Shown: one piece after another, positions 32,710 through 41,312 of the stretch
Position numbering within the stretch: the stretch's first letter is position 1
Layout of the letters: the number at the start of each line of letters is the position of its first letter
Source: Actinomycetota bacterium
GTDB lineage: Bacteria > Actinomycetota > Actinomycetes > Actinomycetales > Microbacteriaceae
Reading direction: 5' to 3'
DNA length: 61,653 nucleotides
Assembly (NCBI GenBank): GCA_013297625.1
Contig: JAAFHT010000005.1
Location: 1 to 61,653, forward strand
Translations under genes and position numbers: made by a program
The notes under the pieces: generated by a model
Seen by the model: the letters and a program-made list of their open reading frames with translations, nothing else
Database searches by the model: none
Told to the model about the DNA's origin: nothing

Positions 32710-34401
32710 ATGACGGCGCCACGTGCGAGCAAGGGCGACGAGTCACGATCGGGCCGCTGGCGGCGCGTCGGCTCTGACGCCCGCGCGGGCCTCGTACACG
32801 GGCTCGTGAGTGTTCCCGATGGGCTGGCCTCGGGCTTGCTTGCCGGCCTGTCGCCCGTCGCCGGACTTTATGGCTACCTCTTCGGCATGGTCGCGGGCGC
32901 GCTCACGACGAGCTCGGTGCTCATGACGGTGCAAGCCACGGGAGCCATGGCCGTCATCATCGCGGATGTTCCCGAGGTGCGCGGCGGCGACAACCCTGCT
33001 GGCGCACTCGCGATGTTGGGCCTGCTCACGGGGATCATCATGCTGACGCTCGGGCTGCTGCGGCTCGGCTCGCTCGTGCGTTTTGTGCCGCACACGGTGC
33101 TCACGGGGTTCGTCGGCGCGGTAGCGATCAACATCATCCTCAGCCAACTCGCCGACTTCACGGGTTTCGCGAGCGATGCAGGCAACCGACTGTTCCGCGC
33201 CGTCGCGACACTCTTCAACGTCGCCCAATGGCACGGGCCCACGCTGCTGTTGGGCGTGCTCACGGTGGTGCTGATCATCGTGCTCGAGAAAACGCCACTG
33301 TCGTCGCTGGGGCTTTTCGTCGCCGTCGTGATCGTCTCGGCCCTGGGCCAGTTGCCGTTCTTCGGCGACGTTCAGCAGCTGTCAGACATCGCCGAGATTC
33401 CGCCCGGCCTACCGCTGCCGGTGCTGCCGGCTCTCGACTCCATTGGCCCCCTTCTCGTTCCGGCGCTGTCGCTCGCCTTGATCGGACTCATCCAGGGCGC
33501 GGCGATCAGCCAGTCAGTGCCGCAACCCGATGGCTCGTTCTCGAACGTCTCGGGCGACTTCCGCGGCCAGGGCATCGCGAACATCGTGTCGGCGTTCTTC
33601 CGCGGCGTGCCCGTCGCCGGCTCGCTCTCCGGAACAGCCGTCGTCACGGCCGCGGGGGCCCGCAGCCGGCTCGCCAACCTGTTCGCGGGGGCCGTCATGG
33701 TCATCGTGATTCTGCTGTTCAGCGACCTTGCCGGCAGCATCACGATGCCCGCCCTCGCGGGTTTGCTCATGCTCATCGGGGCGCGCATGTTCAAGCCCCG
33801 GCGACTGTGGGTCGTGCTCAAGACGGGCCCCACGCAGGCGGTCGTTGTCAGCATCACGTTCGTGCTCACGCTGCTCGTGCCGCTGCAATACGCCGTGCTC
33901 GTCGGCGTGGGCATCTCGATCATCTTGTTTGTCGTGGGGCGGTCAAACCGTGTGAAGGTCGTTCGGTGGGTGCCGACCGATGGGCCCTTCCCGCGCGAAG
34001 AGCCCCCGCCGGCACAGCTCACTGCCCACGACATCGTGATTCTGCAGGGCTACGGCAGCCTCTTCTTCGCCTCGGCCGAACCCTTCATGAGCCAACTGCC
34101 CGTCGCGAGCGAGACATCTCGCGGGGCCGTGGTGATCCTGCGCCTGCGCGGAGCCGACGATCTCGGCAGCACGATCATCACCGCGCTGCTGCGCTATCGG
34201 GCCGACCTGGCGGCTGCGGGATGCTCGCTCTTGCTGTGCGGAGTTGGTGACGACGTCATGCGGCAATTGCGAGCATCCGGTGCCCTCGCGATGTTCGGTG
34301 AGAGCCGGGTCTTTGCCGCCACGCCGCTGGTAAGCGAGTCGCTCACGGCCGCGCTTGCCCATGCCCACGAACTCGTGCGAATCGAGCGCGACCCCCGCTA
34401 G
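32710..34401 (+). CDS. SulP-family inorganic anion transporter with STAS domain
   Basis: A 563-residue SLC26/SulP protein. The 14-segment membrane domain starts near RAGLVHGLVSVPDGLASGLLAGLSPVAGLYGYLFG, the SulP signature. QGAAISQSVPQPDGSFSNVSGDFRGQGIANI and FFRGVPVAGSLSGTAV are the substrate-region helices 8-10. The cytoplasmic STAS domain starts near 440 (HDIVILQGYGSLFFASAEPF). Members carry sulphate, bicarbonate or dicarboxylates; this one cannot be assigned, and no carbonic anhydrase or sulphate gene is adjacent. Divergent from the membrane-protein/GntR operon. Its stop shares CTAG with the convergent gene. Confidence 0.9.
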   Translation: MTAPRASKGDESRSGRWRRVGSDARAGLVHGLVSVPDGLASGLLAGLSPVAGLYGYLFGMVAGALTTSSVLMTVQATGAMAVIIADVPEVRGGDNPAGALAMLGLLTGIIMLTLGLLRLGSLVRFVPHTVLTGFVGAVAINIILSQLADFTGFASDAGNRLFRAVATLFNVAQWHGPTLLLGVLTVVLIIVLEKTPLSSLGLFVAVVIVSALGQLPFFGDVQQLSDIAEIPPGLPLPVLPALDSIGPLLVPALSLALIGLIQGAAISQSVPQPDGSFSNVSGDFRGQGIANIVSAFFRGVPVAGSLSGTAVVTAAGARSRLANLFAGAVMVIVILLFSDLAGSITMPALAGLLMLIGARMFKPRRLWVVLKTGPTQAVVVSITFVLTLLVPLQYAVLVGVGISIILFVVGRSNRVKVVRWVPTDGPFPREEPPPAQLTAHDIVILQGYGSLFFASAEPFMSQLPVASETSRGAVVILRLRGADDLGSTIITALLRYRADLAAAGCSLLLCGVGDDVMRQLRASGALAMFGESRVFAATPLVSESLTAALAHAHELVRIERDPR

Positions 34402-34814
34402 TGCTCGTCGAGCCAGGTCACGAGCACCAGAGGATCGCCGGGGACGACGTGCACATCAGGCCACCGCGCGAGGTAGTCGTCGAGGGCTCGCCCGTAGAGC
34501 GAATCGGCGTCGACGAGAGCGACTCCGCGCGCGCGTCGCCACGACCCCCGATACAGAACCTCAACGGAGCTCGGCTCACGGAGGTTGCGCCACCACTGCT
34601 TGGTCTCGGGGCGGCCCGGCACGACGATGATGCCGCCCGAGGTGGTGGCGTACTGAACCGGAAACTCGAAGACGTTGCCCGAGTTTCGACCACGAACGCG
34701 CATCATGACGAGCGAACGACCCATCGCCCCACCCACGGGAGAACGCAAGATCGCGCGCACCGCGCGGCTTGCCAGTGACACCTGCGGGGTAGTTCCTGAC
34801 GGCGGTAGTGTCAT
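34398..34814 (-). CDS. deazaflavin (F420)-dependent nitroreductase-family protein
   Basis: A 138-residue protein of the DDN/DUF385 family. MMRVRGRNSGNVFEFPVQYATTSGGIIVVPGRPETKQWWRNL is its core: a Gly-rich turn, the split-barrel strands and the WWRNL motif that contacts F420. The family includes mycobacterial Ddn, which activates nitroimidazoles and reduces quinones (family knowledge). The ATG at 34814 has GGAGGG 5 nt upstream; longer frames lack a site. Its stop codon overlaps that of the SulP gene (CTAG 34398-34401). Confidence 0.85.
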   Translation of the reverse strand: MTLPPSGTTPQVSLASRAVRAILRSPVGGAMGRSLVMMRVRGRNSGNVFEFPVQYATTSGGIIVVPGRPETKQWWRNLREPSSVEVLYRGSWRRARGVALVDADSLYGRALDDYLARWPDVHVVPGDPLVLVTWLDEH

Positions 34815-34908
34815 GGTGCCCTCCGAGATCGGCCGGATTGCTGCATCCAGTCGACTCTCTTGCGGCGCCGCCGCCCAGAGCATTTGGTCCTGTCGCCCTG
34901 CCAGCCGG

Positions 34909-35346
34909 CTAGTGGTGTCGGCGGTCGATCAACCGCGTGAGGATGATCGCGCTGCGCGTGTGGTCGACGTTGGGGGCGACGCGCACGCGCTCGAGAGCAT
35001 CCTCTAGAGAAGGAATGTCGCGCGAGCGAATGTGCACGATCGCGTCGGCATCGCCCGTGACGGTTCCGGCGTCGACCACTTCGGGAACCGCCGAGAGGAT
35101 GCGCTTGAGCTCGTCGGGCGCGACGGTGCCGCGGCAAAAGAGTTCGACGTAGGCCTCAACGGCCATGCCGTCGACGGCGGGGTCGACTTGCACGGTGAAC
35201 GAGCGAATCACGCCGTCGGCAACGAGGCGGTCGACGCGGCGCTTGACGGCCGAGGCCGAGAGCCCGACGACGTCGCCGATGTCTCCGTAGCCGGCGCGGG
35301 CGTTTTGCCGCAGCTGGTCGATGATGCGGTAGTCGATGGCGTCCAC
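34909..35346 (-). CDS. Lrp/AsnC-family transcriptional regulator
   Basis: A 145-residue regulator with an N-terminal helix-turn-helix (IDYRIIDQLRQNARAGYGDIG, then LSASAVKRRVDRLVADG) and a C-terminal RAM effector domain (AYVELFCRG, VPEVVDAGTVTGDADAIVHI). Lrp proteins usually sense amino acids. It is divergent from the iron importer; kynureninase lies about 4 kb further on, and Lrp-type regulators of kynurenine genes are known in other bacteria, but no direct evidence links them here. The GTG start is supported by a leaderless promoter. Confidence 0.9.
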   Translation of the reverse strand: MDAIDYRIIDQLRQNARAGYGDIGDVVGLSASAVKRRVDRLVADGVIRSFTVQVDPAVDGMAVEAYVELFCRGTVAPDELKRILSAVPEVVDAGTVTGDADAIVHIRSRDIPSLEDALERVRVAPNVDHTRSAIILTRLIDRRHH

Positions 35347-35352
35347 ACCGCG

Positions 35353-35358
35353 AGACTA
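35353..35358 (-). promoter_or_regulatory. -10 box, leaderless promoter of the Lrp regulator
   Basis: TAGTCT on the minus strand, 6 nt before the GTG at 35346. Confidence 0.55.
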
Positions 35359-35411
35359 GGGCACGGGCTGGGGGTGCGGTGTGAACAGGGTGCCCCGACT
35401 GGCGGCCCGGG

Positions 35412-35433
35412 TAAAGTAAGGCTAACCTTACCT
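35412..35433 (+). promoter_or_regulatory. iron box (DtxR/IdeR-type operator) with overlapping -10
   Basis: GTAAGG-CTAA-CCTTAC (35416-35431) is a palindrome close to the DtxR/IdeR consensus built around TTAGGTTAG-CTAACCT. A TAAAGT -10 box (35412-35417) overlaps its left edge, so an iron-loaded repressor would cover the -10 and the start site. It lies 53 bp before the importer gene. Confidence 0.85.
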
Positions 35434-35485
35434 GCGGCAGCGTAGCCCGTCTCATTCGCCTCTTCTGTTCTGGAGCATCCTCGCC

Positions 35486-36532
35486 ATGCGCGTTTCTTCA
35501 CCTCTCTCGATCACCGCCCTCGCTGCCACAGGGCTCTTGCTGGCGGGATGCGCGGCGCCCGCGCCGAGCGATGACGCGATGCCGGTTGTCCCGACGGCCG
35601 ACGGCCAGTTCACGCTTTACTCGGGCCGCGACGAAGAGCTCGTGCAGCCGCTCATCGACCAGTTCACCGAAGAAACCGGAATCGTGGTCGACGTGCGCTA
35701 CGGCAACACCGCCGAACTCGGAGCCTTGCTCCTCGAAGAGGGCAACGCGACCCCGGCCAATGTCTTTCTCTCACAGGATGCCGGAGCGCTCGGCGCCCTC
35801 AGCCAGGCCGGGCTCTTCACGACCCTCCCCGACGATGTGACGAGCGCGATTCCGGCGGGGTTCACCTCGACCGACGGTAGCTGGGTGGGCGTCACGGGTC
35901 GCGCGCGCGTCGTCGTGTATGACGGCGAGCGACTGACCGCCGATGAGCTGCCCGACACGATCGATGAGTACGTCAGCGACGAGTGGAACGGCCGCCTTGC
36001 CGTCGCACCAACCAACGCGAGCTTTCAGTCGTTCGTGACGGCGTTGCGCGTGCTCAAGGGTGACGACGCGGCCGCCGAGTGGGTCTCGGCGCTCGCCGAC
36101 AACAACCCGCAGATCTTCGAGGGCAACAGCCAGATTCTCACGGCGGTCGATGAGGGTGCGGTCGAGCTCGGGCTCGTCAACCACTACTACTGGTATGGCG
36201 CGGCCGCCGAGGTGGGTGCGGAGAACATGCGCGCGCAGCTGAAGTTCTTGACCCCCGGCGATGCCGGCTCGATCGTCAATGTGAGTGGCGCGGGCATCCT
36301 GAACGGCAGCGAGCTCGACGCCGATGCGCTCGAGTTCGTGCGCTACCTCGTGTCTGAGGCTGCCCAGCAATACTTCGTCGAGCAGACCTTCGAATACCCG
36401 CTGTTGCCGGGCGTTGCCGCGCCCGAGGGCCTGCCGAGCCTCGAGAGCCTCATCACGCCGGGCCTCGACTTGAGCGACCTCGACGACCTCGCCACGACGC
36501 AGCGCTTGCTCGCCGACGCGGGGCTCATCTGA
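35486..36532 (+). CDS. fbpA: ferric iron ABC transporter, substrate-binding lipoprotein
   Basis: A 348-residue lipoprotein (lipobox LAGC, Cys22). The mature protein opens LYSGRDEELVQPLIDQFTEETGI and contains VNHYYWYGAAAEVG; the adjacent tyrosines in HYYWY are the iron ligands of FbpA/FutA/AfuA-type ferric-binding proteins. It captures Fe3+ outside the membrane and hands it to the permease. Controlled by the iron box upstream. First gene of fbpABC; the permease follows after 60 nt. Confidence 0.92.
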   Translation: MRVSSPLSITALAATGLLLAGCAAPAPSDDAMPVVPTADGQFTLYSGRDEELVQPLIDQFTEETGIVVDVRYGNTAELGALLLEEGNATPANVFLSQDAGALGALSQAGLFTTLPDDVTSAIPAGFTSTDGSWVGVTGRARVVVYDGERLTADELPDTIDEYVSDEWNGRLAVAPTNASFQSFVTALRVLKGDDAAAEWVSALADNNPQIFEGNSQILTAVDEGAVELGLVNHYYWYGAAAEVGAENMRAQLKFLTPGDAGSIVNVSGAGILNGSELDADALEFVRYLVSEAAQQYFVEQTFEYPLLPGVAAPEGLPSLESLITPGLDLSDLDDLATTQRLLADAGLI

Positions 36533-36592
36533 GTCGACGGTCAGGACTTCGGTCACTGCCGCCCACCAGCCGACTCGTGATGCACTAGAGCC

Positions 36593-38119
36593 ATGACGAT
36601 CGCGCCCGCTCGAGCCCCCCTGTGGCTCGCCGGTGCTGCGATCGTTGCGGCTTCGGCGGCCGCGATTCCGCTCGTGTACCTCGTGGTGCGCGCGGCCGAA
36701 GCCGGGCTTGTCGCCGTCATTGAGACGCTCGCGCGCCCTCGCGTGCTCGAGTATGCCGCCAACTCGCTCGGCCTCGCGGCGGCGACGACGGCGACCGCAC
36801 TCGTGCTCGGCACAGCTGTGGCGTTCGTGCTCACGCGCGTTCGCGTGCCCTTCTCACGCACGTGGCTGCTGATCTCGGCGCTGCCGCTTGCGGTGCCGTC
36901 GTACCTCGCCGGGTACGGGTGGCTCGTGGTGATCCCGGGTCTCAACGGATTCGTGCCGAGCTGGCTGCTGCTGACGGCGGTGACGGTTCCGTATGTGACG
37001 CTGCCGGTGGCGGCTGCCTTGCGCGGAGCATCCGGTGACCTCGAAGGAGTCGCGCGCACGCTCGGCCGCGGGCCATTGCGGGCGTTTCTCGTGACGACCT
37101 GGCCGAGCGTGCGCCCCGCCGCGATCGCGGGTTCGCTGCTCGTGGCGCTCTATGCGCTGAGCGACTTTGGGCTCGTGGCGATGATGCGGTTTCCGACGCT
37201 GACGTGGGGCATCAACGCCGCCTACTCGGCGAGCTTCGACCGCGCGCAAGCCGCCACCCTTGCGCTGCTGCTCGTCGTGCTCGCGCTCGTCGTCGTGACC
37301 GGTGAGCGGGCCGCTCGGCGCCAATTGCCGCGCGCGGCAGCCCGCGCCGTCGCACCGCGTTCGGTCGGGCGCGGGATGCTCGTCTCGTTGCTGCCCGTCG
37401 TCGCCGTCGCCCCGCTCATCGGTGTGGCGGTGCCCTTGCTCGCCTTGCTCTCGCGCCTGCTCGATGCGGCAACGCTGCGGGCGATCGACGTGCCGCGGTT
37501 GCTCGAAGCGGTCGGCTCGACCATCGGCGTCGCCGTGGCGGCCGCGCTGCTCGCGGTGCTGCTCGCGCTGCCCATTGCCGCGCTCGCCGCCCGCTACCGC
37601 GGCCGACTCGTCACGATCGTCGAGTCGGTGGGATACCTCGGCCACGCCCTCCCGGGCATCGTCGTGGGCTTGTCGCTCGTGTTCTTCTCGCTCGCGGTCG
37701 TGCCTGCCCTCTACCAAAGCCTCGCGGTGCTCGTCTTTGCCTACGCCGTGCTGTTCATGCCGAAGGCCATCGGAACGATGCGCGCGGGGCTCGGCGATGT
37801 TCCGCCGCGACTCGTCTCGGTCGCTCGCACTCTCGGCATGTCGCCCTGGCAAGCATGGTGGCGCGTGACCATGCCGCTCGCTCTGCCCAGTGTGGGCATC
37901 GGCGCCCTGCTGGTTGCCATCGCGACCATGAAAGAATTGCCGGCGACGCTGCTGTTGCGCCCGACGGGCACGCAGACGCTCGCGACCGAACTGTGGAACC
38001 GCACGGTGGTGTTCGAGTTCGGCGCCGCGGCACCCTATGCGGCACTGCTCGTGCTCGTCGCGGCGGTGCCCGCGGTGATTCTGTCGGGCGTACGCAGCTC
38101 AGCCAAGGAGGAGTTGTGA
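36593..38119 (+). CDS. fbpB: ferric iron ABC transporter, permease
   Basis: A 508-residue permease formed of two fused BPD_transp_1 domains, about twelve helices. Each half carries the EAA-type coupling loop: AALRGASGDLEGVARTLGRGPLRAF in the first and MRAGLGDVPPRLVSVARTLGMSPWQAW in the second. This duplicated architecture is typical of FbpB. Its stop overlaps the start of the ATPase gene (GTGA). Confidence 0.92.
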   Translation: MTIAPARAPLWLAGAAIVAASAAAIPLVYLVVRAAEAGLVAVIETLARPRVLEYAANSLGLAAATTATALVLGTAVAFVLTRVRVPFSRTWLLISALPLAVPSYLAGYGWLVVIPGLNGFVPSWLLLTAVTVPYVTLPVAAALRGASGDLEGVARTLGRGPLRAFLVTTWPSVRPAAIAGSLLVALYALSDFGLVAMMRFPTLTWGINAAYSASFDRAQAATLALLLVVLALVVVTGERAARRQLPRAAARAVAPRSVGRGMLVSLLPVVAVAPLIGVAVPLLALLSRLLDAATLRAIDVPRLLEAVGSTIGVAVAAALLAVLLALPIAALAARYRGRLVTIVESVGYLGHALPGIVVGLSLVFFSLAVVPALYQSLAVLVFAYAVLFMPKAIGTMRAGLGDVPPRLVSVARTLGMSPWQAWWRVTMPLALPSVGIGALLVAIATMKELPATLLLRPTGTQTLATELWNRTVVFEFGAAAPYAALLVLVAAVPAVILSGVRSSAKEEL

Positions 38120-39174
38120 GCGACCTCGTCGTCGACGGTGTGAGCGTGACCCACGGGTCAACGCTCGCGATTGACGACGTCTCGCTGAGCATCCGCAGCG
38201 GTGAGTTGGTCGCCGTGCTGGGCCCCTCGGGCTGCGGCAAGACGACGCTGTTGCTCGCGATCGCCGGTCTCTTGCCCGTGCAGTCGGGCACCATCACGAT
38301 CGGTGAGCGTGAGATCTCGCGAGCGGGCCGAACCGTGGCGCCCGAGAAGCGCGGCGTGGGCTGGGTGCCGCAAGAAGCCTCGCTGTTTCCGCACTTGTCG
38401 GTCGGCGACAACATCGGCTTTGCGGTGCCGCGCAGCCGGGGCGCAGCGCGCGCCGAGCGCATCGCCGAGCTCGCGCACCTCGTGGGCCTCGACGACTACA
38501 CGGGCCGTGCACCCAACCAGCTCTCGGGCGGGCAAGCCCAGCGCGTTGCTCTCGCTCGTGCGCTCGCACCCCGCCCCGACTTGCTGCTGCTCGACGAACC
38601 GTTCGCCGCGCTCGACACTCAGCTGCGCACGGGCCTGCGCCGTGAGGTTGCCGAGTTGCTGCGCGCGCAAGGCACGACCTCGCTGCTCGTGACCCACGAC
38701 CAAGAAGAAGCCCTGACCCTCGCCGACCGCGTGGCCGTGTTGCACGATGGAAAGCTCGCCCAGTTCGGCACGCCCGAAGAGATCTACCAGCAGCCCGCGA
38801 CCGACTGGGTGGCGTCGTTTGTCGGTGACGTCGTCGAGCTCGCTGGGCAGTGGCGCGGTGGACGCGTGCTGTGCGCGCTCGGCTCGGTCGAGGCCTCGGC
38901 TGTGGGCTTCACGCCCGCCGACGGCGACGCTGTGCGCCTCATGCTGCGGCCCGAGTGGATCGTTCCGCGCCCCGACTTGCTCGCGCAGGCCGCCGCCGGT
39001 GCCGACGCGCGCGTCGCGAGCATTTCGTACGCCGGCCACGACGCCATGATCACGGCCGATCTCGTGGATGGCCCCTCGGTGCTCATGCGCATGGCTGCGG
39101 TCGAGCTGCCCGAGGTCGGAGACGACCTGCGGCTCGCCGTGCAGCGCCCCGGGCTCGCGTTCGCGGCGCTGTAA
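38116..39174 (+). CDS. fbpC: ferric iron ABC transporter, ATP-binding protein
   Basis: A 352-residue ATPase. Walker A GPSGCGKTT is at 36-44, the signature LSGGQAQR and Walker B LLLLDEPFAALD follow, then VTHDQEEAL (switch His). A TOBE-like C-terminal domain from about 240 has LMLRPEWIVPRP. It powers the fbpAB importer. The GTG start has the very strong AAGGAGGAG upstream and overlaps the fbpB stop by 4 nt. Confidence 0.93.
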   Translation: MSDLVVDGVSVTHGSTLAIDDVSLSIRSGELVAVLGPSGCGKTTLLLAIAGLLPVQSGTITIGEREISRAGRTVAPEKRGVGWVPQEASLFPHLSVGDNIGFAVPRSRGAARAERIAELAHLVGLDDYTGRAPNQLSGGQAQRVALARALAPRPDLLLLDEPFAALDTQLRTGLRREVAELLRAQGTTSLLVTHDQEEALTLADRVAVLHDGKLAQFGTPEEIYQQPATDWVASFVGDVVELAGQWRGGRVLCALGSVEASAVGFTPADGDAVRLMLRPEWIVPRPDLLAQAAAGADARVASISYAGHDAMITADLVDGPSVLMRMAAVELPEVGDDLRLAVQRPGLAFAAL

Positions 39175-39193
39175 TCGCGCGGTCGTGCGCGGA

Positions 39194-39199
39194 TAGGCT
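39194..39199 (+). promoter_or_regulatory. -10 box, leaderless promoter of kynU
   Basis: TAGGCT, 6 nt before the ATG at 39206, within the 31-nt gap after fbpC. It allows transcription independent of the iron operon. Confidence 0.55.
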
Positions 39200-39205
39200 C
39201 GCCGC

Positions 39206-40423
39206 ATGAGCCCCAACCCTGCTGAACTGCGCGCCCGCGCCGCCGTGCTCGACGACGCCGACCCGTTGGCCGCACACGTCGCGCGCTTCGTGCCGGGCGA
39301 CGACCTTGTCGCCTACCTCGACGGCAATTCACTCGGGCGCCCGGTGGCGAGCGTGCCTGCCGCACTCGAGACTTTCGTGCACACGGAGTGGGCCGGGCGA
39401 CTCATTCGCGGCTGGGACGAGTTGTGGCTCACCCGCCCGGCCGAGCTGGGCGACCGCATCGGGGCGGCGTGCCTCGGCGCAGCATCCGGTCAGACGATCG
39501 TGGCCGACTCGACGAGCGTGCTCATCTTCAAGGTGTTACGTGCTGCGATTGCGGCACGGCCTGGCCGCGACGAGCTCGTCATGTTGAGCGACGAGTTTCC
39601 GACCGACCGGTTCATCATCGAGCGCATCGGCGACGACCACGGGCTGACGGTGCGGTGGGTGGATGCTCCGCTCGACGCCGGCATCACCCCCGAGCTCGCC
39701 GCCGAGGTCGTGGGCCCGCGCACGATCGCCGCGCTCTTCAGCGGTGTCGCCTACCGCAGCGCATGGTGGGCTGACATGCCCGCGGTCACCGCGACGGTGC
39801 AGGCCGCGGGCGCGCTCATGATCTGGGATTGCTCGCACGCCGTCGGGTCTGTTCCGCTCGAGTTTGATGCCTGGGGAGTCGACTACGCCGTGGGCTGCTC
39901 ATACAAGTACTTGAACGGTGGCCCGGGTGCCCCGGCCTGGGCCTATGTCGCCGCGCGGCACCACGACACCCTGCGCAATCCGATTCCCGGCTGGCTCGGG
40001 GCCGCCGCGCCCTTCTCGATGATCGAGGGCTATTCGCCTGCCCCCGGCGTCGCCTCACTCGTGAGTGGCACCCCGCCGATTCTCGGCATGGTGGCGCTCG
40101 GCGAAATGCTCACGCTCATCGAAGTGGCGGGCATCGTCGCGATTCGCGAGAAGTCGATCGCACTCACGAGCTACGCGATCGAACTCGTCGACGCGCTCAT
40201 CCCTGCGGCGACGGTCAGCACACCGCGTGATGCTGCGCGCCGTGGCAGCCACCTGACGATCGATCACCCGAACTCGGCCATCGCGGTGCAACGCCTCTGG
40301 GCGCAGGGCGTCATCCCCGACTTCCGTCACCCGAGCGGCGTGCGCATCGGCCTCTCGCCGCTCAGCACGAGCTTTGCCGAGGTTGAGCGCGGCATCCGTG
40401 CGCTCGCCGACGCACTGAGCTAG
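39206..40423 (+). CDS. kynU: kynureninase
   Basis: A 405-residue PLP enzyme of the class V fold. YLDGNSLGRP near the N-terminus, IWDCSHAVGSVPLEFDAWGVDYAVGCSYKYLNGGPGAPA in the middle, with the Schiff-base Lys234 in SYKYLNGG, are kynureninase hallmarks. It cleaves kynurenine or 3-hydroxykynurenine to anthranilate or 3-hydroxyanthranilate plus alanine. No tryptophan dioxygenase or kynurenine formamidase is in the window. It follows fbpC by 31 nt on the same strand but also has a putative promoter of its own. Convergent with the exporter genes. Confidence 0.93.
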   Translation: MSPNPAELRARAAVLDDADPLAAHVARFVPGDDLVAYLDGNSLGRPVASVPAALETFVHTEWAGRLIRGWDELWLTRPAELGDRIGAACLGAASGQTIVADSTSVLIFKVLRAAIAARPGRDELVMLSDEFPTDRFIIERIGDDHGLTVRWVDAPLDAGITPELAAEVVGPRTIAALFSGVAYRSAWWADMPAVTATVQAAGALMIWDCSHAVGSVPLEFDAWGVDYAVGCSYKYLNGGPGAPAWAYVAARHHDTLRNPIPGWLGAAAPFSMIEGYSPAPGVASLVSGTPPILGMVALGEMLTLIEVAGIVAIREKSIALTSYAIELVDALIPAATVSTPRDAARRGSHLTIDHPNSAIAVQRLWAQGVIPDFRHPSGVRIGLSPLSTSFAEVERGIRALADALS

Positions 40424-40457
40424 CGGCACCGACCGCGACCACGACCGCGCGGCGGCT

Positions 40458-41312
40458 CTATCGACTCAGCGTCGCGAACTTGCGAATCGACAGCGGCACG
40501 AACACGACGAGCAGCACGACCACGCCGATGAGCACGGTGGCGATGGGGTTCTGCGCCGTCCACGCGTCGCCCACGGGCGTGCCGGGCGGCACGTTGCCGA
40601 AGAGTTCGCGCGCTGACTGCACGAGCGACGAGACGGGGTTCCACTCGGCGAAGATGCGCAGCGGGTCGGGCAGGTTCTCGCTCGGCACGAACGCGTTCGA
40701 GATGAACGTGAGCGGAAAGAGGATCAAGAACGAGGCATTGTTGATGATCTCGGGGCTCTTGACGCTCATGCCCAAGAACGCCATGACCCACGAGAAGGCG
40801 TAGGCGAACAACAGCAGCAGACCCACCCCGGCGAGAAACTCGAGCAGCGATGAGTTGACGCGCCAGCCGACGATGAAGCCCGTGATCATCATGACGATCA
40901 TCGAGAGCGCGTTGATGACGAGGTCGCCGTTCGTTCGACCGACGAGCACCGCCGCACCGCTCATGGGCAGAGTGCGAAAGCGGTCGATGATGCCGTCTTT
41001 CAGGTCTTGCGCCATCGCCGCGCCCGAGTAGGTCGAGCCAAACACGACCGTCTGCGCAAAGATGCCGGCCATCAAGAACGAGGTGTAGCCCTCGCCCGGA
41101 ATGTCGATCGCGGCGCCGAACACGTAGGTGAAGAGCAGCACGAACATGATCGGCTGAATGAGCGAGAACAACAGAATCTCGGGCACGCGGATGATCTTCA
41201 TGAGGTTGCGCCACGTGGTCACCCAGCCGTCACTGATGAAGCGCGTGATCGCGCTGCCGGGAATCGGCGTCAGGGTCGTGGGTGCTGCGCTCGAGGTGAT
41301 GGTCGCGCTCAT
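40458..41312 (-). CDS. ABC-2 type permease, DrrB-like
   Basis: A 284-residue membrane protein of the ABC-2 exporter family with six helices. The loop VVFGSTYSGAAMAQDLKDGIIDRFRTLPMSGAAVLVGR is the DrrB-type signature. The C-terminus has LFGNVPPGTPVGDAW between the last helices. It pairs with the ATPase encoded just upstream to export hydrophobic compounds; the substrate is unknown. The ATG overlaps the ATPase stop (ATGA). Confidence 0.9.
   Translation of the reverse strand: MSATITSSAAPTTLTPIPGSAITRFISDGWVTTWRNLMKIIRVPEILLFSLIQPIMFVLLFTYVFGAAIDIPGEGYTSFLMAGIFAQTVVFGSTYSGAAMAQDLKDGIIDRFRTLPMSGAAVLVGRTNGDLVINALSMIVMMITGFIVGWRVNSSLLEFLAGVGLLLLFAYAFSWVMAFLGMSVKSPEIINNASFLILFPLTFISNAFVPSENLPDPLRIFAEWNPVSSLVQSARELFGNVPPGTPVGDAWTAQNPIATVLIGVVVLLVVFVPLSIRKFATLSR

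Noticed and set aside
32701-34401. GTG at 32701 as the SulP start
   Set aside because: It would lie inside the TAGAGT -10 box; the ATG at 32710 has the standard 7-nt leaderless spacing.
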